From assembly GCF_005222835.1 (NCBI RefSeq), contig NZ_STGA01000010.1, forward strand, positions 62,001 through 126,000: a stretch of DNA of 64,000 nucleotides, in the 5' to 3' direction. Positions within the stretch are counted from its first letter, which is position 1, and each line of letters opens with the position of its first letter. Origin of the DNA: Rhizobium sp. FKY42. GTDB taxonomy: Bacteria > Pseudomonadota > Alphaproteobacteria > Rhizobiales > Rhizobiaceae. Below, piece by piece: positions 35,901 through 45,500 of the stretch. Position numbers and translations under genes: made by a program. The notes under the pieces were generated by a model. That model made no database searches, was not told where the DNA came from, and saw only the letters and a list, made by a program, of their open reading frames with translations.

Positions 35901-36586
35901 GGAAAAGTCAGTGCCGCGCCGCCAGCGAGTGCCATGTCGCATTCGCCGCTTCGCAATTGCTCGCAGGCCATATGCACCGCCACAAGCGAGCTGGAGCACG
36001 CGGTCTGTACTGTAAGCGCCGGTCCTGTCAGTCCCATCTTGTAAGCAACGCGCGTTGCCAGATAGTCCTTGTCATTGCCGATCAGGCGCTGAAATGTCCG
36101 TGAAAGGCCGGCCTGCAAGACATTCTCACGGCTAGCCAAATAATGCGTGCTCATGCGCGAGGCACCGAACACGCCCACTCTCTGACCGGAATGAGTACCC
36201 GCAGGTCCCGCCATTTCCAACGCTTCCCAGGCGCAAGTCAGAAACAACCGCTGCTGCGGGTCAATGGTTGCAGCCTCGGCAGGAGAATAACCGAACCATT
36301 CCGCATCGAAACGCTGTGCATCTTCCAAAATGCTGGCGACGGGAACGAAGTCCGGACGTGCCAACAGTGCAGGATCAAGCCCCTCTCGCGCCAGATCGTC
36401 GGCCGTCACCCGACGTGCTAGCACCTCGCCGTCGGCAATCCGCCGCCAGAAGGTGAAGGGGTCGCTTGCCCCCATGAAACGGCAACCTGCCCCGATGATC
36501 GCGATGGGCTGCAAGTCGCTGTAGATTTCAGCAAACAAACCATTGTCGAAGGAACGCATCGTCCTGTCCAATTCAGTCAAAAGCAT
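29945..36586 (-). CDS. AT-less HMWP1-like polyketide/cyclisation protein: KS-MT-KR-ACP-ACP-Cy
   Basis: 2,213 residues; ATG 36586 is five bases after the upstream stop, and ATG 36559 with GGACAGG before it is an alternative start. KS (about 25-450) has the active-site TACSSS near 196, HGTATPLGD and a TGHLD histidine. After a linker with no acyltransferase motif (no GHSxGE, no HAFH) comes a C-methyltransferase (~600-900, FEIGAGTGGTTSS near 770). The KR (~1270-1510) is degenerate: TGGLSPVA replaces the glycine-rich motif, and the catalytic Tyr is His1446 (codon 32249-32251). Two ACPs follow, serines near 1589 and 1670 (LGLDSL), then a Cy domain (~1755-2213) with intact DTTLIDIES. No PCP or TE follows. 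Expected role: extend with malonate, C-methylate, then add a cysteine-derived ring. Malonyl loading must come from another protein. Confidence 0.88.
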   Translation of the reverse strand: MLLTELDRTMRSFDNGLFAEIYSDLQPIAIIGAGCRFMGASDPFTFWRRIADGEVLARRVTADDLAREGLDPALLARPDFVPVASILEDAQRFDAEWFGYSPAEAATIDPQQRLFLTCAWEALEMAGPAGTHSGQRVGVFGASRMSTHYLASRENVLQAGLSRTFQRLIGNDKDYLATRVAYKMGLTGPALTVQTACSSSLVAVHMACEQLRSGECDMALAGGAALTFPMAAGYFHQPGMIFSPDGHCRPFDAAAAGTFIGNGVAVVLLKPLQRALEDGDGVLAVIRGSAVNNDGTGKAGFTAPSFIGQKAVIAEALALSDVCANRIGFIETHGTATPLGDPIEVQALAEAFRSSGSERTQPCALGSLKANTGHLDTAAGVASLLKAAFVVKTGLIPPCTNFQSPNPALELASTPFTVPLALGRWDSDERIAGVSSFGIGGTNCHVIVEALPPRLRTPVAEKKGPVRVSLSARDPDSLRALALVHADALLDGQFDDELESYAATLDHHRTVMPHRIDIVGADAAVLARQLHEFVDQGKVTGPDLPLPETSPPRRKAFAPVCVLQGPVQTEDKAPTDRWQMLKRYMHEATVTRAAEHDWTPIAAEAAASAALHAIYTAHAFHRLGLFTETSPLSLDQVMSRGAILPTYRQLTQRLLRDLVNEGALEQVGDAFAQLVVRPLEDTHPILADMAARGYQRLTNMAARVGPKLADMLKGEVDPVSIVFPSAETDDAEEMYERQRDSIFLNSLAREAVQAFVDGLPAERPIRVFEIGAGTGGTTSSILPILPAHRTTYMFTDVGPLFLSRAKLKFSNYPFLRYATFDIEREPAEQGHHEGEYDLVIAANVLHNGRDLKRVLARARRLLAPGGLLVLREISAPKPLFDFIFGPLVPVLSDITERGGELFPPLAIWGEFLTQSGFSNWTAYPTADQLPAKIGENIILALNGEAPESEIVSPSITAQLIDTTTLCGLVEALAARSGRGFWRHEGVILRPRPLLGATHWSFERGGLALKESIDSKPPLISIVQMVQRVQPMPLLLEQGEIQEFSGLSDLLKQVFALPADASYFTASAISGTQDLPLRGKWTARKCDNGGYDILVVDPEEWPILWIENLRQIDAAEPRPLLYRWTWEHGARPHQKRRIDHVLAPKRADGSAPCTGSATLGDWQVPPSIGAGDVLALDLRFAQVHDPAHLYAYVLQTLNDARKTGAAVDIITLGALAATPWDQPHFGINAGLQGLVRVAKREHPEFDLRWIDVDQPNAITELPLAAADENILAMRRGRIFVPRLQPVEAAPQSMVKPESGLCIITGGLSPVALKTAEWLAQESAKEIWLVARRKPTAIEQTRLAALEAKGVQLTLWDDVDLCERPALERVLQTAVNSGRAISFIFHFAGHLEDTPLATTDSALLQRVFAPKVMAAQTLVDWLDRLKPGRLVFASSAATVFGQHGQIAHATANAILEGLAEQARSAGWPVQALAWGYWDDGRAERSDLARLFADQGMLGLREEEAVELLRQAQFLPDAVLMPAKIDWLKLSSAGEKVPPSLAVCTPQLRTPILQSKAEGGEKAWLRRTLAQLLAIEETNIAADADLLQLGLDSLMMLELTQAIKAQFAIDVPADTLRQNGSLQMLVDYLTRARGDHATADIDVATSIRNLLAELLSLSPQQILPDRKLLELGLDSLLFLDLRERIATEFDIRLSGETVVSLDTVDALIAAIRSQLGQAETSINPVRRALVEAAGRQSGLLLDNGDLRPRTLTHGQRVPLSPLQRSWWRGREKGRPLGGTARHLYVEYDKTLADFDLPAFESAWNQFVKRHAALRIIVGADGRAQIHSDVPTSSIERDDYRTTGREEVDRRLLATRERMSHQMFDLSCWPHFEWRASLLPEGRLRLHFDIDTTLIDIESFQVMLREIGRQMLQPERALPELSFSGADYMRSIELLDATQAAARDRTKWQEEGRKLPGPPNLPLLRRPETLPQLGLAITRQALCRDVWLRARDLAARDGLSGTVLVLSAFAAALVPHLGGKSRFALQLAYSDRKPVHAEAMNIVCEATAIMPVSFDFSEDPTFMQVMMRTAEVIREALSLELANGLWALPARLPPDFADIPHLALPVVFTSLLGVRQSYALPETADPILGMPNYEYAAQPQTALHFQVLEEERELLFNLDEIEGLFPAGLGASIMATFSEILQGAADDWARPVSGWSVIPEVEGATIGLSQWLETLHG

Positions 36587-36591
36587 GTGGT

Positions 36592-39500
36592 TTAGCGAGC
36601 GTCAGGGCGACGCCTCTGCGCATTCAAATCGCGTGCGGCCCGTCGTTGCCGCATCGCGGGGCTACCCTCATCGGATTGTTGGGAGGGCGTGGGAGAGAGG
36701 TATCCAGCGAGCGCACGAATGCTTGCGTGGGAGAACAGGGCAACCACCGGGAAATCTCGTTCCAGCGCCTGCCGCAACTTTTGGTGCAACCTGATCAAGG
36801 TCAGTGACGTCGCGCCGAGCTCGAAGAAATTGCGCTCTGGGTCCAGCTGACCAAGGCCCGGTTCGGCCCCCAGCAGCTGCGCGATCAGCTTTTCAAGCGC
36901 AGGATCGCCCTCCCCTTCGGCTTTGGTGGATGCCGCAAGCCCTGTCTGCAACCCGACGGCAGGCGCCACCGCTTGTCTACCACTGACCGGGGGCAGCAGT
37001 TCTTCCCAAGCAATATCCTCGGCTGAAAGGCGTTCAAGCATTTCGCTGTAGAGTGCAAAGACACCATTGATCCAATGCGCGTCGAATAGTCCCTCGACAT
37101 AATCCCAGTTGAAGACCAGTTCTCCATTGCGCTCGACCACCTGATGGTCGATCCAGACTTGGGGTGTCTGGGTAATCCCGCCGGTAAAGCGACCCAACCA
37201 GTCTGTGGTGGTGCCATCGGAGGCGGTGTTATCGACGCCGACACCGCTGGTGAACACCACCGGCACGGCCAGAGCCTGTGCATTGCCTCCACGCCGCGCC
37301 GCTTCGCGCATGACCCGCACGGCAGAAACCTGGGCATGCTCAAGATCAGACATCAGCCGGTGCTGCAGTGCTTGCGCCACTTCCCTGAAGCTGCCGGACG
37401 TTCGCGCATCGAAAGGCACAAGCAGAAGAGAAGTGAAATCGCCGACCAGGAGATCGATCTGCGGATGAATGTCCTCGCGCCTGAAAAGCGTGAGATTGAG
37501 GCTGAAGAAGTCGCCGCCGCCCGCCTGCCTCAGACTTGCGGCATAGGCTGCCAACAGGGCAGCATTTGCCGAAAGCCCCTTTTGCGCCGCCCGCGCCTTG
37601 AAGCGTTCCCATTGATCGCCCTCCAGCCTTGCCTCCAGGCGGCAAAAGCGCGGGGGAGTGAGTGTTTCAGGCGAATTGGCCAATGGCAGGTTCGGGCCAG
37701 ACGGCAGATCCGCCAGCCGTTCAAGCCAGTATTCGAGGCTGGTGGCAAAGGCCGGTGTGTTTTCCTGCTCCTGCCAATGTAGCACCACATCGCGGAAAGA
37801 CAGTTCCAGTGCAGGCAGCACCGCGTTCCGGTCACGAGCAAGTGCTGCCCATTCCGAAAGCAGCATGACCATGCTGCGACCATCGCAGATCAGATTATCA
37901 AGGCTGATCAGCAAACGCACGCTGCCTGGAAGCCGCGCTGCCCTGATATCGAACAGTGGCCATTGCCCCGTATCATAAACGCGGTGGCTCATGTCACGGC
38001 GCTGGCGCGTCAACCACATGTCCAGCGCCTGCTCATTGCCATCCGAGATATCGGAGGTCATGAAGGAAAACGCCGGGACTTCAGCGAGAATGCGTTGAGT
38101 ACCATCGCTTTCGATTACGGCGCGCAGCATGCCATGGCGTTGAACCAGCTTGTTCCAGGCCCAGTTCAAGGCTTCGACAGAATGCTCCGTCACATCGATT
38201 TCCGCAAACAGATGCGTGGAAACGCCTCCAAGTGGAAACAGAGGCTGGCGGCCGATGAAGTAGGCCTGCTGTACGTCGGTCATCGGGAATGGCTTGAACT
38301 GGTCAGGCAGACTGACCGCCATCGCAGCGGTTTCAGCTGTGGTGCTCCTGTCGGCAATCGTATCGATGTGGGCGGCCAGCGCCTTGAGGACTTGCAGGGA
38401 GAAGATCTCGCGCAGCGCCACCTTGCAACCGAACACCGAGCGGATACGCTCCGCCATCCGAACCGCAATCAGACTGTCACCACCTGCTGCAAAGAAATGC
38501 GTATCGCGGCCCATATCCTGGCTTCCAAGCAGGTCTGACCAGATCTCGGCCAGAGCCCGCTCTGTCTGCGTGGCAAGCAGAACCGGGCCGGTGTCTGCCT
38601 TTTTGTCCGGGCTGGGAAGCGGCAGGCGCTTGCGGTCCACCTTGCCGTTGGACGAAAGCGGCAGGTTCTTGAGCGGCATGAACTGGCGCGGCACCATATA
38701 GCCCGGCACCATGCCTTCCAGATACTGCGACACTTGCTCTGGCTGAAATTTGGCTATTGTCGCACGGTTGCGCGCAATGAGAACCTTGAGATCACCGTTC
38801 ATTCCCGGATCGATATCGCGGGCTGACAAGAAACCCGCAGCCTCAAGCCTTTTGCACCATTCCGCGCCGCTTAACAGCGGTTGGCGCCGTTGGCTTCTGA
38901 GGTCAACGAGAGCGCCGAACCCGCGTTCGATCAATGCAGCCGTAACATCGATCATCGGACCATTCGACGTGAGTTCCACAGCGATGAGATGGCCGGCAGG
39001 TGCCAGCATTTGTCGGCAATTCGAGAGCAGAAGATCAATGTCCTGACCGCGATGCAGAGCGTTGAACGCAACAACGACATCAAACCGGTGTTCAAGGGCT
39101 GGCGGCGGCTCTACCGAGGGGTCCAGCACCTGCCAGGTGATGTGAGGATGATCCAGCCCATCGACGCGCGCCTCCTCCAGCAGTAGCTGTGAAGGGTCCG
39201 AGATAGTGACACTTGCCACATCGGCATCCAGCATCGCCAGCCAATCGCGGGTAGCAGTGCCGCTCCTTGCCCCGATTTCCAGGATGTTGAGCTTGCGTCC
39301 AGCAGCATCCGCCATAGCCCGGATCGTGCGGCCAATGGCCTGATGCGTGGCAAGAGCCGAAGGATGCTGACGCGCCAGTTTCTCAGGGCTGAGAAGCCCG
39401 CGGCGGTCATAGAATACCTCCAGCGGATCGGTTTCGCCGCGTATGACGTCGAGCAATCGCGGTGTAATCTCCTCCAGCTTCCCGACAAGATCTTCCGATA

Positions 39501-42500
39501 TGCCAAGCGACAGGCCGCGCGCCTTCAAAGCCTGCCATGAGGTTGACTTTATCGCGCCGCTCCACCGACCGTTTTCGTGGCTGACTCCGTTCTGCTCCAA
39601 CAATCCGAGCCAGCGCGACAGGAGGCCATGATAATCCTTATGCAGGGCAAGCTGCTCGACAATCTCAGTCAGGGAAAGGCTGGCAGCGCCTTGGTCAAAC
39701 AGTCCTGCCGCATGGAAGAAAGCAGCAGCGCATGCGCCGGCCAGATCCTGCTGCCATGCAGCAAAGTCGCTGACATCAACCCTCGGCACGATGGGCGAAA
39801 TCAGTCTCTCGGCGCTTTCCTTCAGGCTTGCGGCAATTCTGTCAGCCTCTTCCGGAGCAGCTGTCTCAAGATCGTGAAATGCCTCATCAGCATTGTCCAG
39901 AAGCAGCCATCCCATGAGTCGGCGCCCGGCTTCATCCGATCCGATAACTCCGACAACCGCCTCCCGCACTGAGGGATGCGCTGTCAGTGCAGCTTCAATT
40001 TCGCCGAGTTCGATACGGTGCCCGGCAATTTTTACCTGCGTGTCGCGCCTGCCCAGGAATTCTATCGTGCCATCCGGCCAATAGCGGGCCATATCGCCCG
40101 TCCGGTATAGCCGTTCTCCCTCCGGATGGTGAATGAAGGCGGCACCCGTTTTTTCCGGATCGTTCTCATAGCCAATCGCCAGACCTGTTCCGCCGATATG
40201 CAGATCCCCGATTACCCAGTCCGGCCGATCTCGCAACCGGCTGTCCAGAACCCGATAGAACTGGTTCGAAAGCGGATAGCCGTAAGGAATGGACCGCCAT
40301 GCGGGATCGACCGCCTTCACATCGAACCAGTTGGACCAGATCGATGCTTCCGTTGCGCCTCCCATGGCGATCAGGCGCGCTTGCGGCACACGCTTGCGCA
40401 GTTGTTCGGGAAGTTTAAGGGGTATCCAGTCACCGGAAAGTAGCACCAGACGCAGGCTTGAAAGCTTTCGCGACGCCTCGCCCAACAGCAGATCGCAAAC
40501 TGCCGGGACCGAATTCCAGATAGTAACCTCTTGTTCTTGCACCAGTTCTGCCCAGTGCTGCGAATCGTGAGTACCCTGCGCATCTGGCAGCACCAGGGCG
40601 GCACCTGCGGCAAAGCTGCCGAAGAGATCATAGACGGATAGATCAAAGCCGAGTGCCGAGAAGCCGAACACACGGTCGTCCTGCGTCACCTCAAACCGTG
40701 CATTGATGTCGAGTACTGTATTGCAGGCTCCCCGATGGTCGATCAGCACGCCCTTGGGTTGGCCCGTGGATCCGGATGTATAGATCACATAGGCATGATC
40801 GTTCAGCGTGCGACCCGGCAAAGGTGATATCGGTTTCCGGTCAGCCTGTTCGAGCTCATCCGCCAGCAGTATTTTGCCTGAAAATTCTGGCACACGACCA
40901 GCAAGCCGTGCCTGTATCAGCATGATGCGGACCTCGCTTGAGGCTGCAATTCTTGCAAATCGTGGCGATGGCATGGCGGGATCTATCGGCACATAGACGC
41001 CGCCCTGGGAGAGAATTGCAAGGCAGGCTGCTGCCTGTTCCGGCCCTTTCTCCATCGCAACGACAACGCGTTCACCCCGTTTCAGGCCAGCCTCATTTAG
41101 ACTACGGGCCAGCCGCAAGGACCAGTCCTTGAGCGCCGCATAGGTCCAGCTTCTGTCGGGAGTGATTAGCGCGGTCGCATCGGGTAGTCGTTCTGCCGTA
41201 TCAAAGAAAAGCTCATCGAGAAGGCGTAACGGCAATTCCCGTTCAGTGGCATTTACCTGAAGCCGCACCACCTTTTGTGGCTCGGGTCGCAGATCGCCTA
41301 CCGGCAGCTCCCAGAACGTTGGGTCATCGGCGAGTTTCTGGAGAAGCGTCTGATAGGCCAGGAACATGTCCTCGATCATGCCTGAAGGGAAGAGGCCTTC
41401 GACCACATCCCAGTTGAACACCAGCGCACCGTCCTGTTCAGCTGCCTGGTGATCGAGCCAGACCTGTGGCGTTTGGGTAATGCCATAAATGTGGCGTCCA
41501 AAAACCTCGTTAGAGGATGTACCCTTCGTGGGATCTTGAAGGCCAAGCTGGCTGGTAAACACTACGGGTGCCGTAAACTGACCGCCATCCGTTCGACCGC
41601 GATTGAGTTCTCGGATCACATCGACGGCGCTGTAGGAGCGATGTTCAAGCGCCTCGAACATGCGGCCCTGCACATCCTGCAATCGTTTTCGTATTGGATC
41701 CGCCTCAGCGCAATCAAGTGCGAGCAAAGTCAGGCACGTAAAGTCACCGACAAGGCGTGGAACATCGGGATGCGATGCCAGCCGGTCGAAAATCGTCAGA
41801 TTGAGGGAGAATCGCGCCTGATCGCTCCAGGCCGCAAGCACCTCACCAAACACACCGATCAGCAGGCTGGCCGGGGTAACGCCCACCGCTTGTGCGCGTT
41901 CGCGCAATTTTTGCCACTGTGTCGCGACAAGCCCCGCCTGATGCCGAACGAAGCGCGGTTTGGTGATACGTTCCGGTGCCAGCGCAAGGGGTAATTGCGG
42001 CGCTGGCGGAAGATCGGCCAACTGATTGAGCCAGTAGGCGCGATCGCGCTCCCATTGCGCTCGTGCTGCCTCGGATGGCTCTGCTCGTGACATGACGCAA
42101 TCGCGGAAACTGATTTCGAAAGGCTCCAGTCCGGCTGCGTCAGTGCTTCCCGCAGTGTAAAGCCGTTGCCATTCCTGCCAGATGATCTGGCTGCTCATGG
42201 CATCGTTGATCAGCATATCAATGGAAATATGCAGCCGGTCGCGCCCATCGGGCAGACGGGAGATGCGAATATCGAACATGGGCCATGTGCCCGGATCGAG
42301 GACCTGATGAGACATCTCCTCCCGCGTCTCAAGCAGATGGTAAGCAATCGCATCCTCATCGGCTTCAGAAAGGTCCTTGGTCGCGAAGCGATAAGGTGGC
42401 ACGTCAGCCAGAATCCGCTGGTGTCCGGTATCCTCAACAACGAGCCTCAACGCGTCGTGACGCTTCACCAAGAGGTTCCAGGCCGTTTCCAGCCGCTCCA

Positions 42501-45500
42501 GATCCAGCGGCGATGCGGTTTCCGTTTCCAGATAGGCGTGGCATGCAATGTTGCCAAGTACATGTTCGGGATCGCGGCCGATCCAGTAGGCATATTGCAG
42601 GTCGGTCAGCGGGAACGGCTCGTGCCGGTTCTGTATGTCCGCGACAAGGCACGTCTCTGGACCTGTCTCCGGCAATTCGCTTGTTTCATCCACAAGCTTG
42701 CGCAAATAGGCGGAAAGCTTGGCTGGCGTGGCATTCTCGAAAACACCTCTTAGCGGGCAGGCGAAGCCAAGATCACGCGACACAATGCGGGCGAAATCCA
42801 TCACAAGAATAGAATCGAGGCCCAGTCCGATCAGATCGACGTCGCCGCCAAGAGAGGATGCATCCACTTTCAGCACGTGTTGCAAACGCTCGGTCACGAA
42901 GCGCTCAATGATCTCCGCCCGCTCCTGCGCAGAAAGCCCTTTCCAGTCAGGACGAACACCTGTCTCCTGTATTTGGATGGCGGGAGCAACATGCTCTAAT
43001 AGATTGCTGCGACCAAAGGCACGGTAAAGCGGCGCAAAGGCCGACCAATCGACATCAACCGCCACCCAGTTTCCTGCGCAGCTTGTGACCAGTCGTTCCA
43101 GCGTTGCAATACCGCGTGACGGCTCGAACTTGTTGATGCGCGCACGGCGTAGCAGATCGAGAAGATCATCCCCCAGATCGGAAAGACCGCCCTTCCCTCC
43201 CCACGGTCCCCAGGCGATGGCAAGGGCGGGAAGCCCCTGGGCGCGGCGCATGCGCACCAGCGCATCCTGATAGGCGTTGGCCGCACCGTAGTGGATTTGC
43301 AGGCGTGAGCCCCATATGCCGGAAATGGAGGAGAACAAAGCGAAGGTTGTCAGATCGGTCCGTTCGCGTGTCAACTCATGCAGTACCCAGGCTCCATGGA
43401 TCTTGGATTGAACCACCTTGCCGAAAGTCTCCGCGGTAATCGTTTCCAGCGTGTCGAAAAGTCCAACTCCCGCGCAATGAAATACGCTGCGCAGCGGCAA
43501 ACCGCTTCGGTCGATCCTGTCAAAAACCGCCCGCATGGCGGTGAAATCGGCAAGATCCACGCGCTCATAACGAAGATCGACGCCAGCAAGGCGATGACGC
43601 TCGAAAGCTGCACGCGCCAGTGCACCAGGCTCCCCACGGCCGGTGACGACCAGATGGCGCACCCCCGAGGCAACCAGCCAATCCATGATATAGCCGCCGA
43701 TTGCACCCGTGCCGCCACAAACGATATGGACACCATCGCTGGCGAAACCTGCCTGCATTTCACCGCCTGACTCTGCAACGGCAGGCTGGATGCGGGGCGA
43801 TAACCAACCTGTTTGATCCTGGCGCAACATATCCTGCGAAGCAAAGAGCGCATTGAGCCGAGGCAGCATCTCGGTCACGGTCTCGGTCACTTGCATGCCA
43901 GGTGCCACGTCTACCAGGAGCAGGCTGATATCCGGGCATTCTATAGCCAGCGACCGCACAGCGCCCCAGAAGGCGGCTTGCAGGGGATGCAGGGTCGCAT
44001 CCTCGCCTTGCGCTCCCTGCGTCAAAACAAGCACGCGCGATTTACGCTGGGCCTGCTGGCAAGCCTTGCAATAGGACACCAGAGACCAGAGGGCAGCGTC
44101 ATTCGGAGCGCTGCCGCACTCAAGCGCATCAAGCCACACATAGACAGCCTGCTGTTGATCGTCCATCGCTCCCACCCCCATGTCAACCGACAGGTGGGCA
44201 GTATTGAAACCGGCATCTCGCGCCGCCTGAGAAAGAAGCGAAGCTGTGTTCCTGGTACCGCCGATGAAGATCAGCGGCGGGCGTTCCTGGGCCGGTTCGG
44301 GCAATGTGACCTTGCTCCATTCGACCCGGTAGAGCGGCAGCGCCTGATCTCCGTCACGATTGGGAGCTGGAAGGCTTCTGGTCGTCGTGTTGCCCGATCG
44401 ATAGTCAAGCCAATAGGATTTATGAGTGAAAGGATAGAGCGGAAGCTCTGTCGGCAGCGCTCGTTCCCCACGGAACACCGAATGGATTCGGAAGGGTCTT
44501 GCCTGCCGATAAAGCGCGGCAAGGCTTCGGCGCATGGTCAGTCCAAGCCGGTCTTCCGGATCCGTACTTGCCAGGAACAGGCCGCCCTTCAGCCCCAGAT
44601 TCTGGGCCTCCCGCTGGGTCAGCATTGTCAGAACCGGGCGTGGCCCAATCTCAATGAACGTGTCGCACCCCCTTGCTATGGCTACCTGCAACGCGTCAGC
44701 GTAGCGAACAGTCAGTTCTGCGTGCTGGCGCCAATAAAGCGCATCTGGCCCGCGACTGAGCACCTTTCCTTCAACGGTGGAAATGATATCAATGCTTGAG
44801 CTTTGCGCAGGTGCCGTAGCCGCAAGCACCTCGAAAGCATCAAGTATCGGGGTCATCAGCTTGCTATGGAAAGCGTGCGACACATGCAGCCGTCTCGCAC
44901 TAACGCCTCTGGAATTGAGGGCCGCTTCCGCCTTTTCGATTGCATCAGTAGGACCGGCCAGCACCACATCTGAAGAACTGTTCACGGCTGCCAATGAGAG
45001 GCCGTGGTTATTGGCATAGCGCAGCGCATCCTGTTCCGGCAGGCGCACAGCAAGCATGGAGCCGGGTTCCGACAACCCCTGCATCAGCCTTCCGCGCAAG
45101 ACGACAATCCGGGCGCCATCCTCCAACGAAAGCGCACCCCCATGCACGAAGGCCGCGAACTCGCCAATGGAATGGCCGATCATCGCATCCGGTTCTATGC
45201 CGAAGCTTCGCCACAGCTTCGCGAGCGCGTACTCGACCGCAAAGATAGCGGGCTGTGCAATTTCGGTATTGCGCAGATGGTCATCATCACCATTGAAAAT
45301 AACCTCGGCAAGAGAGCGGCCAATGTGGACTGATATAGCCTTGTCTGCGGCATCAAATGCATCACGGAACACAGGCTCACTCTCGTAAAGGCTACGGCAC
45401 ATGCCCGGATATTGCGAGCCCTGACCCGTGAACAGAAATGCCACGCCGCCGCAGGGTGCTGTGCTGTTCGACACGACGGCCTTTTTCAACTCGGCGCACA

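Noticed and set aside
29945..36586. Frameshift or assembly error explaining the missing AT domain
   Set aside because: The KS-MT linker reads smoothly into the standard N-terminal extension of C-methyltransferase domains in one frame, so a simple frameshift does not account for the loss; a clean deletion cannot be excluded.
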